DNA of 8,200 nt from Lachnoclostridium sp. UBA3320 (GCA_002361175.1 DESG01000176.1:1-8200); one strand, 5' to 3'. Shown: positions 1 through 6,593, numbered from the stretch's first letter. A program made the numbers and translations. Notes: a model not told the origin generated them from the sequence alone.

Positions 1-1131
1 TACCCAAAAATTGTAAAGTGGTGTCACAATATAAACCAATTTAAAAATATTCTTTCCCCACAATGCGCAATTATGCCAGTAATTAAAGCAAATGCCTATG
101 GACACGGTGCTGTTATTATCGCTAAAGCCTTACAGGATTTAGGAATTAAAGATTTTTGCGTAGCAACTGCAAATGAAGCGATACTACTTAGAGAATCAGG
201 AATTTTAGGACAATTATTGGTTTTAGGATATACTTCACCAGAACAGTTTTCTGATTTAGTGCATTATAACCTTACACAGACAATAATTGATTCTTCATAT
301 GCAAAATTATTAAATAATTATGGACAAGCTGTATTTGCTCATATAGGAATAGATACAGGTATGCACCGTCTAGGAGAAAGAAGCGAAAATATAAAAGATA
401 TTTATAAAATTTGGGAGTTTAGCAATTTAAAAATAACAGGAATTTATTCGCACTTATGTGTATCTGATGGTTCTAGTGATGCAGAAAAAAATCTCACCCT
501 AAAACAAATTGCAGAATTTAATTTCGTAATAGATACTCTGCATAAAAAGGGTATACATAATTTTAAAACACATATACAAGGAAGTTATGGCGTATTAAAT
601 TACCCATCTTTACAATTTGACTATGCACGCTTAGGAATTGCACTCTATGGCGTGCTAAGCTCTCCAAATGATAAAATTATTGCTAATATAAGCTTAAAAC
701 CTGTTTTATCATTAAAAGCCAGAATTGCGTGTATAAAGCAACTACACAAAGGCGAATCAATAGGTTATGGTTTTACTTATACAGCTAAAAAAGAAATGCA
801 GATTGCCGATGTTACAATTGGATATGCAGATGGTATTCCTCGTGAATTGTCAAATAAAGGATTTGTTTTAATAAATGGAAAGAAAGCAGCTATTATCGGG
901 CGTATCTGTATGGATCAGCTAATGATAGATGTGACAGATATTCAAGGAGTGTCTTGTGGAGATGAAGTCATATTTATTGGAAAAAGCGGAGACAGTGAAA
1001 TTTTAGCTGCTGATATTGCTAATAATATAGGTACTATATCCAATGAGGTTTTAAGTCAACTAGGAAATCGCTTAGATAGGATTGTAAATTATAGTGTTAG
1101 GGTTAATGATTTGTATTACAAACCGTTATAA
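1..1131 (+). CDS. Alanine/serine racemase catalytic domain, VanT-like (5' partial)
   Basis: This is a PLP-dependent fold-type III racemase that interconverts L- and D-alanine or L- and D-serine for peptidoglycan precursors. The frame is open from base 1, so the first in-frame ATG (73) is internal and the true start is upstream; 376 residues are visible. The PLP lysine is K29 in VIKANAYGHG, the opposite catalytic tyrosine is Y256 in SIGYGFTYTA, and the conserved GYADG and ICMDQ motifs follow. The K-to-Y distance of 227 matches Geobacillus Alr (226). The phrases HIGIDTGMHRLGERSENI, HIQGSYGVLNYP and TISNEVLSQLGNRLDRIV resemble VanT rather than ordinary Alr, and N348 sits where Alr has Tyr354. 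VanT proteins carry an N-terminal membrane domain, which would lie off the window. Ordinary Alr needs only about 10 more residues, so the two readings cannot be separated here. No van resistance partner genes are visible. The C-terminal tail overlaps convergent pgeF. Confidence 0.9.
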   Translation, partial: YPKIVKWCHNINQFKNILSPQCAIMPVIKANAYGHGAVIIAKALQDLGIKDFCVATANEAILLRESGILGQLLVLGYTSPEQFSDLVHYNLTQTIIDSSYAKLLNNYGQAVFAHIGIDTGMHRLGERSENIKDIYKIWEFSNLKITGIYSHLCVSDGSSDAEKNLTLKQIAEFNFVIDTLHKKGIHNFKTHIQGSYGVLNYPSLQFDYARLGIALYGVLSSPNDKIIANISLKPVLSLKARIACIKQLHKGESIGYGFTYTAKKEMQIADVTIGYADGIPRELSNKGFVLINGKKAAIIGRICMDQLMIDVTDIQGVSCGDEVIFIGKSGDSEILAADIANNIGTISNEVLSQLGNRLDRIVNYSVRVNDLYYKPL

Positions 1132-2029
1132 ATCCATTGAGGTTTCCTCTCTCACCTCTAGATGCTCTATGTGAAAACAAAACCATACTGCTGCAACACG
1201 TACACAGTCCTGATACATGTATATTTTCTTTTCTAAGCCCTGCAAGTACAAGTTGGTGGTAGTTAGCTGCCCACAAGTCAAGTTGATATTTTTTATTTTT
1301 TCCGCTGCCGCTTTTGTAATAAAAAATATCGTTCCATGTATTTTCAGGATATGCTTTTTTAATTTCTTCTATTACATCTTCGCTTACTTCATAACAATTT
1401 TGGCATATTGAAGGACCAATAACACACACAATATCCTCTGGTTTGCTTTTAAATTGACTTTCCATCTTTTTAATTGTTTTATCGCCGATAAAACCTACTG
1501 TTCCACGCCAGCCAGAATGTGATGAACCAACTGCCTTTTTTACAGGGTCAGCGAAAAAAAGCGGCACGCAGTCAGCATAAGAAGTTGCAAGTACAAGGCC
1601 TGGAATATCTGTTACAAGTCCATCTACACCTTTTAGTTTTTTCTCCAGATTTATTCCTGCTGTCAATGAATTGTCGGCATATATCACTTGTGTATCATGT
1701 ACTTGGTCTGACAAGACAAGGTTTTGGCAATTTGTATTCATAGCTTTACAGATGCGTCTATAATTCTCACATACATTTTCTCTCTTATCGCCTCTATCAA
1801 AACCAAGGTTAAGGCTTGCAAGATGTCCTTTGCTCACACCTCCAAGCCGTGTAGAAAAGCCCATATTTATCCAGTCATATTTCTGAAATGGGCTAAACCT
1901 TATAAGTGGTACTTCGTCTGTATCATCAACAATACAAATATTATTGCCATCTTTTGGACAATAACATTTATCTTTACTTATCTTAACAGCACTGACAAGC
2001 CGCTTAAGCTCATTAATTCCATATAACAT
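1103..2029 (-). CDS. pgeF: Peptidoglycan editing factor / YfiH-family multicopper-type polyphenol oxidase domain
   Basis: The product is a 308-residue cytoplasmic protein of the YfiH/YlmD (DUF152, Cu-oxidase_4) family. Members have been described as purine nucleoside phosphorylase/adenosine deaminase-like enzymes and, in E. coli, as a factor that keeps wrong residues out of peptidoglycan precursors. Visible signatures are H111 in SDQVHDTQV, C154 in SYADCVPLFF, H171 in SSHSGWRG, IGPSICQNCYEV, and the C-terminal FSHRASRGERGNLNGFI. The C-to-H spacing of 17 fits the E. coli metal ligands C107 and H124. About 45 N-terminal residues precede the core. The ATG is preceded by an AGAGGA Shine-Dalgarno 14 nt past the yraN stop. 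It is the last gene of the cluster. Its final residues are encoded opposite the end of the racemase gene, and no hairpin-plus-T-run terminator is visible after its stop. The in vivo role is uncertain. Confidence 0.93.
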   Translation of the reverse strand: MLYGINELKRLVSAVKISKDKCYCPKDGNNICIVDDTDEVPLIRFSPFQKYDWINMGFSTRLGGVSKGHLASLNLGFDRGDKRENVCENYRRICKAMNTNCQNLVLSDQVHDTQVIYADNSLTAGINLEKKLKGVDGLVTDIPGLVLATSYADCVPLFFADPVKKAVGSSHSGWRGTVGFIGDKTIKKMESQFKSKPEDIVCVIGPSICQNCYEVSEDVIEEIKKAYPENTWNDIFYYKSGSGKNKKYQLDLWAANYHQLVLAGLRKENIHVSGLCTCCSSMVLFSHRASRGERGNLNGFITVCNTNH

Positions 2030-2043
2030 ATCTTTCCTCTTAA

Positions 2044-2388
2044 TTAAAAAGCATCTTTTATAAGATGTATCTGATTTCCAATAAATGCAACAACATCAAA
2101 CCTGCATAAAATCTCATCTGTGCCAAAACTTTTAATAAGAAAATCTAGTGCAGTTTTTCTTATACGCTGTCTTTTTACACTGTTTACAGCTTCCTCTGGA
2201 TTTCCATACCTAGTATTTTTTCTGTATTTTACTTCTATAAATACAATACATTGATTCTCTCTAGCTATAATATCTATTTCACCATATTTACATGAATAAT
2301 TACATGTTACTATTTTATAACCCCTATCTTCTAAAAAAGTAACAGCTTTTTCTTCATATTTTTTTCCAACTGCTCTTTTATCTATAAT
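2044..2388 (-). CDS. yraN: YraN family (UPF0102) putative endonuclease, non-canonical AUU start
   Basis: This 114-codon frame encodes a complete UPF0102/YraN protein, a restriction-endonuclease-fold family often found beside rnhB and of unsettled function. The order of motifs is typical: DKRAVGKKYEEKA at the N-terminus, then NYSCKYGEIDIIARE (E37, D39), VFIEVKYRKNTRYG (E52, K54), the PEEAVNSVKRQRI helix, and CRFDVVAFIG near the end. E37, D39, E52 and K54 form the nuclease-like acidic/lysine site. The frame contains no ATG, GTG, TTG or CTG codon. An in-frame TAG (2398-2400) blocks any upstream start. AGAGG (2395-2399) lies 6 nt from ATT 2386-2388, so I place the start there. The ATG at 2391-2393 is in another frame, ends after three codons, and is only 1 nt from the Shine-Dalgarno. 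A lost start codon or a sequence error remains possible. The gene lies 23 nt after the flhB-like gene and 14 nt before pgeF. Confidence 0.85.
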   Translation of the reverse strand: MIDKRAVGKKYEEKAVTFLEDRGYKIVTCNYSCKYGEIDIIARENQCIVFIEVKYRKNTRYGNPEEAVNSVKRQRIRKTALDFLIKSFGTDEILCRFDVVAFIGNQIHLIKDAF

Positions 2389-2394
2389 ATCATT

Positions 2395-2399
2395 CCTCT
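2395..2399 (-). promoter_or_regulatory. Shine-Dalgarno of yraN that decides its start
   Basis: AGAGG on the minus strand lies 6 nt upstream of the ATT codon at 2386-2388 and 1 nt upstream of the out-of-frame ATG at 2391-2393. The spacing favours initiation at ATT, or possibly ATA at 2383-2385 (9 nt), over the ATG. Confidence 0.6.
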
Positions 2400-2411
2400 A
2401 TATTAAACTAT

Positions 2412-2753
2412 TTAATGCTTTTTATTGTCCATTACTTTGCCCTTAATTTTATCCATAGTATCTACAAAAACAAGCACCTCTGCCACAACTTGATATAGCT
2501 CAGGAGGTATATATTCTCCTATTTCAAGTTTTGATAAATCACTTGCAAGCTTTTCGTCCTGATGTATTGGAATATCCTCTTCCTCGGCTTTATTTATAAT
2601 TTTTTCTGCAAGATATCCCTTTCCAGTGGCTATAACTTTTGGTGCTTTTTCACTGCGTTGATACTCAAGGGCTACTGCAGTCTTATTACGGTTTTTTACA
2701 ATATCTTTACCATAGATTTTTTTACTTCGGTTATCTTTGTTATTGTATGCCAT
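2412..2753 (-). CDS. ylqH: Stand-alone FlhB/EscU C-terminal domain protein (YlqH-like)
   Basis: This 113-residue soluble protein matches only the cytoplasmic C-terminal domain of the FlhB/HrcU/YscU export-switch family. Diagnostic stretches are TAVALEYQ, KAPKVIATGKGYLAEKI, DIPIHQDEKLA and LEIGEYIPPELYQVVAEVLVF. The N-terminal membrane domain of FlhB is absent. The autocleavage motif NPTH of true FlhB is replaced by N21-R22-N23-K24, so self-cleavage is not expected. Stand-alone copies like B. subtilis YlqH sit beside rnhB and rbgA, as here, and are not required parts of a flagellar operon. In some bacteria such copies can substitute for the FlhB C-terminal domain. No other flagellar or secretion gene is in the window. 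The start ATG has an AAAGG site 9 nt upstream, next to the rnhB stop (17-nt gap). The function in this organism is unknown. Confidence 0.9.
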   Translation of the reverse strand: MAYNNKDNRSKKIYGKDIVKNRNKTAVALEYQRSEKAPKVIATGKGYLAEKIINKAEEEDIPIHQDEKLASDLSKLEIGEYIPPELYQVVAEVLVFVDTMDKIKGKVMDNKKH

Positions 2754-2770
2754 ATAGTGCTGCCTTTCAC

Positions 2771-3535
2771 TTACACATTTACAAAATTTTTAATAAAAGT
2801 CCTTCTATGTATAGGACATGGCCCATATTTTTTAATTGCTTCAATATGTGCTTTAGAACCGTATCCTTTATGTGACGCAAAGCCATACTCAGGGTATATA
2901 CTGTCCATATCTTCCATAATCCTGTCCCTTGTAACCTTTGCAATAATACTTGCTGCTGCAATAGATACACTTCTTGCATCACCTTTTACAATGCCGACTT
3001 GTTTATAAGGTATTTTAGGAATTGTTAAAGCATCAACAAGCAACATATCTGGCTCTATGCCCATATTTTTAATTGCTTCTCTCATAGCCTCTAATGTGGC
3101 TTGTAAAATATTTATTTCATCTATCATTTCAGGAGATATTATACCAACACCATACGCAACTGCCTTTTCCTTTATTTCGTCAAACAATTCATTTCTTTTT
3201 AATGCTGACAACTTCTTAGAATCATTTAGGTAAAGAATCTTACACTCTCGTGGCAGTATCACAGCCCCTGCCACAACAGGTCCTGCAAGAGGTCCTCTTC
3301 CTGCTTCGTCTATACCTGCAATAAGTTTATATGACGAATATTTTTTTTCAAAAACTTTCATTGCTTCAAGACGTTTAAGTTCTGCATTTAACTTTTCTTC
3401 TTCATGTTTAAACTTAACAATTAACTGCTGTACGCCTTTCCTTTTATCATCTGCATACATGACAGAAAGTTCTTTTCTCTTTTCAAAATTCGCTATATTA
3501 AACTCATCACGTATTACGCTAACTGGCTTTGCCAT
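2771..3535 (-). CDS. rnhB: Ribonuclease HII
   Basis: RNase HII cleaves the RNA strand of RNA/DNA hybrids and starts removal of single ribonucleotides from DNA. The protein has 254 residues. The first 70 or so form the charged N-terminal extension seen in Firmicute RNase HII, with a likely helix (KFKHEEEKLNAELKRLEAMK). The catalytic core begins at LIAGIDEAGRGPLAGP and holds the four metal-binding acids D76, E77, D168 (LLVDAL) and D204 (VTRDRI). LNDSKKLS, KGDARSVSIAAASIIAK and SHKGYGSKAHIEAIKKYGPC are also present. The length and all active-site residues are normal, so it should be active. The ATG has a strong AAGGAGA site 4 nt upstream, in the 18-nt gap after lepB. rbgA and rnhB are adjacent in B. 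subtilis; here lepB lies between them. Confidence 0.97.
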   Translation of the reverse strand: MAKPVSVIRDEFNIANFEKRKELSVMYADDKRKGVQQLIVKFKHEEEKLNAELKRLEAMKVFEKKYSSYKLIAGIDEAGRGPLAGPVVAGAVILPRECKILYLNDSKKLSALKRNELFDEIKEKAVAYGVGIISPEMIDEINILQATLEAMREAIKNMGIEPDMLLVDALTIPKIPYKQVGIVKGDARSVSIAAASIIAKVTRDRIMEDMDSIYPEYGFASHKGYGSKAHIEAIKKYGPCPIHRRTFIKNFVNV

Positions 3536-3553
3536 TTTGTCTCCTTATAAATA

Positions 3554-4315
3554 TTAAAGTTTTTTGATATGTGAAAATGGCCATATACAACACCATGCTT
3601 CACCTTCAATAGCATCTCTCTTTACCATGCCTACATACTGATATCTGCTGTCGGTGCTCATATTTCTATTGTCACCCAGCACAAAATATTCATCTTTGTC
3701 CAGTTGTACTGGCATCTCAGCAATACCTGGGTTTATAATCTCTTCTTCAGAATATGTATCTCCTTTAAGCTTATTGCCATTTATATAAACTTTGCCATTA
3801 ATTATCTGTACGACTTCGCCAGGCAATCCTATGACTCGCTTTATATAAAATACATCGCTGTTTTCTTCGCTGTCGTCTGTTGCCACTGGAAATACAATTA
3901 CATCATAACGCTTAGGATCTCTCCAGTAATATGAAAGTTTCTGTATTATAACAGAGTCATTATTTTTAATTGATGGCTCCATTGATGTTCCTTCTATTGT
4001 TGTCTGATGTGCTATAAATGTATTAATAAATGCTGAAAAATAAAATGATATCACAATACATACAATAAATGTGATAACATTTCGCATAATTTGATGAGAT
4101 ACTTTCTTTTTTTTCTTTATATTATAATAATTAGTTTCCTCTTCTTCACTAACACTGTTTATTTCATCTAATACCTTTTCCCATCTGTGACACGCATTTT
4201 TTTCTTCTAATAAAGCCATATTTTCAAAAAGTTCTCTGGTAGTTAAACCATTTTTTACAGCACTTAAATACCTGCACGTTTCCAGACTATCATTGATAAG
4301 ATTTTCATCATACAT
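3554..4315 (-). CDS. lepB: Signal peptidase I, catalytically intact, with long N-terminal extension
   Basis: Type I signal peptidase (S26) removes signal peptides from exported preproteins on the outer face of the membrane. The nucleophile is S111 in EGTSMEPS and the general base is K159 in FYIKRVIGLPGE; the GDNRNMSTDSR box follows at 214-224. One membrane segment lies near residues 78-102, just after a KKKKK patch that should keep the N-terminus inside. About 75 residues precede that segment, whereas most Gram-positive SPases have only a short cytoplasmic tail; this part is acidic and matches no domain I know. I chose ATG 4313-4315 (253 residues) because GGAGAG lies about 7-9 nt upstream. 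The in-frame TTG at 4330 would place that site inside the gene. The start overlaps the rbgA stop in ATGTATGA (8 nt), which suggests translational coupling. Confidence 0.95.
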   Translation of the reverse strand: MYDENLINDSLETCRYLSAVKNGLTTRELFENMALLEEKNACHRWEKVLDEINSVSEEEETNYYNIKKKKKVSHQIMRNVITFIVCIVISFYFSAFINTFIAHQTTIEGTSMEPSIKNNDSVIIQKLSYYWRDPKRYDVIVFPVATDDSEENSDVFYIKRVIGLPGEVVQIINGKVYINGNKLKGDTYSEEEIINPGIAEMPVQLDKDEYFVLGDNRNMSTDSRYQYVGMVKRDAIEGEAWCCIWPFSHIKKL

Positions 4316-5183
4316 TTTTATTCTCTCCAATTAACAAAACATCAGGTTTTTCAAGTGTAATCCTTCCAAGTCTTCCTGCACGAAAATCATCTATAAGATA
4401 TCTTCCTGCTTTGTCAAGGTCAGGTTTTGCGCCATTTTTTATACATTTTCTGCGCACTGCTATGCGTTCAAGTATTTCTGCTTCTGACAAAGTCTTATTT
4501 TCAATCTGATAAAAACTTTCTACTATATCAGAATAATTTTCTGACAGAAACTTTATTAAAAGCATTGATAATTCATATATATTATAAAGTTCATCTTTTA
4601 TAGCACCAGTAAATGCAAGATTAAGACCAGCCTTTTGGTCTTCAAATTTAGGCCACAGTATTCCAGGAGTGTCTAAAAGTTCCACATTTTTATTAAGTCT
4701 TATCCACTGTTTACCTTTTGTAACACCTGGTTTATTGCCAGTTTTAGTACATGACTTGCCCGTAAAGCTGTTAATAAACGTTGATTTGCCTACATTTGGT
4801 ATACCGACAATCATCGCTCGCACAGGTCTGTTTAAAATCCCTCTGCGTCTGTCTCTTTCAATCTTTTTACTGCACGCTTTTTGTATTACACTATTAACTG
4901 CTTTCATGCCTTTGTTATTTTTAGAATCCACACATACAGTAAAATACCCTTTCTCCTCATAATGCTTAATCCATTTATCTGTAATAACACTATCTGCTAA
5001 ATCACATTTATTCATAACAAGTATTCTTGCCTTGCCATTTGCAAGTGTGTCAATATCAGGATTTTTACTGCTGTATGGTATTCTTGAATCAACAAGCTCT
5101 ATAATGACATCAATCAATTTTATGTCTTCCTGCATAGACTTTTTTGCTTTTGCCATATGACCTGGATACCATTGAAACTGCAT
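4308..5183 (-). CDS. rbgA: Ribosome biogenesis GTPase RbgA (YlqF)
   Basis: RbgA is a circularly permuted GTPase needed for late 50S subunit assembly, where it acts on immature particles before certain late proteins join. The 291 residues begin with the hallmark QWYPGHMAKAKK. The G motifs come in permuted order: G4 N58-KCD, G5 near residues 86-92, G1 GIPNVGKS at 127-134, G2 around T155 in KPGVTKG, and G3 DTPG at 171-174. The C-terminal ANTAR-like RNA-binding part (about 200-291) includes DDFRAGRLGRITLE, a typical RbgA ending. The length is normal. The ATG has GGAG 7 nt upstream, inside the last codons of the preceding gene, with a 2-nt gap. The stop overlaps the lepB start. Both features suggest coupled translation with the two signal peptidase genes. 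Confidence 0.97.
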   Translation of the reverse strand: MQFQWYPGHMAKAKKSMQEDIKLIDVIIELVDSRIPYSSKNPDIDTLANGKARILVMNKCDLADSVITDKWIKHYEEKGYFTVCVDSKNNKGMKAVNSVIQKACSKKIERDRRRGILNRPVRAMIVGIPNVGKSTFINSFTGKSCTKTGNKPGVTKGKQWIRLNKNVELLDTPGILWPKFEDQKAGLNLAFTGAIKDELYNIYELSMLLIKFLSENYSDIVESFYQIENKTLSEAEILERIAVRRKCIKNGAKPDLDKAGRYLIDDFRAGRLGRITLEKPDVLLIGENKNV

Positions 5184-5185
5184 AA

Positions 5186-5773
5186 TTATTCTCCATTATT
5201 AAACTCATCAATACTTTTTATTATTGCCAATGAATTAGTCCTTAGCCACGCTTTTCCGATAATATTTTTCTTTAGTATATTGCCTATATTGGCATTGCGG
5301 CTATCTTCACACTCATTTCTGTTGTCGCACAGGATAAAATACTGGTCATTGTCAAGAACAATATCTTCTAGTGCAAGCCCTCCATTTTCCATTACAGGAA
5401 AATTATATTTTTCTTTTATTTTTTCACCATTTATATATAAATAACCATCCTCAATTTTCACAGTTTCTCCTGGAAGTCCCATTATACGTGCTATAGAATA
5501 ATAATTATGCTCTGTCCCATCCTGTTTAACCACTACAACATCATTTCTCTTAGCAGAAGAAAGAATATATGACATCTTATTAATAAGAACACTGTCTCCA
5601 TCTTTAAGTGTAGGTTCCATATTATTGCCTGACACTTGCATTTTCTCTAGCCCATAGTGAGTTATGGCATATGCAGCAAATATAACAACAGCTATTTCTA
5701 CAAGTGTTATAAATATTTGTTTAATAATAATCTTATATATTTTACTGTGGTCTTCTAAATTAAGATTGCGCAT
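5186..5773 (-). CDS. Signal peptidase I homologue lacking both catalytic residues (pseudoenzyme)
   Basis: This 195-residue protein has the S26 signal peptidase I fold signature. It has a membrane segment at about 15-38, then VSGNNMEPTLKDGDSV, ARIMGLPGETVKIEDGYLYING and CDNRNECEDSRNANIG. The nucleophile position holds N51 (codon AAT at 5621-5623) instead of Ser, and the general-base position holds A95 (codon GCA at 5489-5491) instead of Lys. The GDNRNxSxDSR box is also altered (G to C149). The frame is intact and substrate-cleft motifs are kept, so this looks like a maintained non-catalytic paralogue rather than a decaying gene. S. aureus SpsA, which lacks catalytic residues and lies beside active SpsB, is a known parallel. 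It starts 4 nt after mecA, with AAGGA about 11 nt upstream, and ends 2 nt before rbgA. Its role is unknown; modulating or partnering the active LepB two genes on is an inference. Confidence 0.9.
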   Translation of the reverse strand: MRNLNLEDHSKIYKIIIKQIFITLVEIAVVIFAAYAITHYGLEKMQVSGNNMEPTLKDGDSVLINKMSYILSSAKRNDVVVVKQDGTEHNYYSIARIMGLPGETVKIEDGYLYINGEKIKEKYNFPVMENGGLALEDIVLDNDQYFILCDNRNECEDSRNANIGNILKKNIIGKAWLRTNSLAIIKSIDEFNNGE

Positions 5774-5777
5774 AAAT

Positions 5778-6587
5778 CTAGTATTCCTTTAATACTTTTA
5801 AGGCATGTTTTGGAATAAGGCACTCAAAATGTTCCTTACAATACTCTTCTCCATATGGCTGGTCTGAATATACATTTGCATACTCTTTAGCATAATCACT
5901 TAATTCATTATATTCTGAAATTTTTAATTTGCCTTTCTTTATAAGTAAGTAATAGACACCCAAAGCCTTGTCCTTATATACACGACTTGTAATAGGCTTA
6001 TTAAATGAAACCGTGGATGCAAAAAATTCTAAATCATGCAACGTGCTGAATTGAAAAATTCTGGCCGTTGACAATTTCTTTTTTTTATTTTCATTGGCAA
6101 TTCTTTCCATTTCTCTAAGATGTTTCTGATATGCTGCTCTTTTTTCTTCATCAGAAAGATTACTCTTTCCAATCTTAGCAAGACTGTCAAGGTCTTCTGA
6201 CATATGTAAATCTTGGATAGCAGGACGATTTCTATCATTTTGTAAATCATCTCTTAATCCATTCATAACTGCTTCTATAGCAGATTCATCTATCATTCCC
6301 GCAAGATTTTGCAAATGGTGCAGCATATTTTGAAGCCCATCTTCTCCACGGTCTGAAAACGTAATCATAAGAGAATTGTCAGGCAGACGCATAAGCTGCA
6401 TTGAAATCATGCCACTTTCAACTTCGTACCCAACCTCTTCTTCTGCACGTTCAACTATTTGCTCTAAAAATTCTCTTGACTTTTCCTGATTTGTGAAAAA
6501 ATCTTCGATTTCAAAACCATATTCGTTCATCTCTTCCTCTGTCATATGGCACTGGACTGTATTTTTATCAATACGTTGAAAATCCAT
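5778..6587 (-). CDS. mecA: MecA-type adaptor protein for ClpC
   Basis: MecA-family adaptors bind substrates through the N-terminal domain and deliver them to the ClpC unfoldase through the C-terminal domain. In B. subtilis this controls ComK and competence. The 269-residue product starts with MDFQRIDKNTVQCHMTEEE, then GFEIEDFFTNQEKSREFLEQI, the usual MecA N-domain pattern (about 1-78). A long, charged, helical linker (about 80-172) precedes a C-domain (173-269) with FSTLHDLEFFASTV, SRVYKDKALGVYYLL and the acidic ending. It is longer than B. subtilis MecA (218 residues), mainly in the linker. This is unrelated to the staphylococcal mecA that encodes PBP2a. It heads the gene cluster and has its own promoter and a very strong Shine-Dalgarno. 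The substrates in this organism cannot be inferred from the sequence. Confidence 0.88.
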   Translation of the reverse strand: MDFQRIDKNTVQCHMTEEEMNEYGFEIEDFFTNQEKSREFLEQIVERAEEEVGYEVESGMISMQLMRLPDNSLMITFSDRGEDGLQNMLHHLQNLAGMIDESAIEAVMNGLRDDLQNDRNRPAIQDLHMSEDLDSLAKIGKSNLSDEEKRAAYQKHLREMERIANENKKKKLSTARIFQFSTLHDLEFFASTVSFNKPITSRVYKDKALGVYYLLIKKGKLKISEYNELSDYAKEYANVYSDQPYGEEYCKEHFECLIPKHALKVLKEY

Positions 6588-6593
6588 TATTTA

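Noticed and set aside
73..75. ATG as the start of the racemase gene
   Set aside because: The frame is open to base 1, and upstream codons encode HN and NILSPQCAIM, which belong to the conserved N-terminal helix before the PLP lysine. The ATG is internal.
1139..1158. GAGGT...ACCTC inverted repeat just after the racemase stop, as a terminator
   Set aside because: The stem is only 5 bp with a 10-nt loop and no T-run follows. It lies inside pgeF coding sequence and is best explained by chance.
2391..2393. ATG as the start of yraN
   Set aside because: It is out of frame with the conserved protein, reaches a stop after three codons and is 1 nt from the Shine-Dalgarno.
2562..3008. Plus-strand open frame antisense to rnhB and the flhB-like gene
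   Set aside because: The predicted protein is rich in Phe, Ile, Cys and Tyr, as expected from the antisense of Lys/Glu-rich genes. It resembles no family I know and lies fully within well-supported genes.
4316..4330. TTG at 4330 as the lepB start, adding five residues
   Set aside because: The GGAGAG that would be used as Shine-Dalgarno lies inside these codons and is well placed for the ATG at 4315, so the ATG is preferred.
5778..6587. Methicillin-resistance mecA
   Set aside because: The shared name is a coincidence. The protein has no transpeptidase motifs and matches the ClpC adaptor family.
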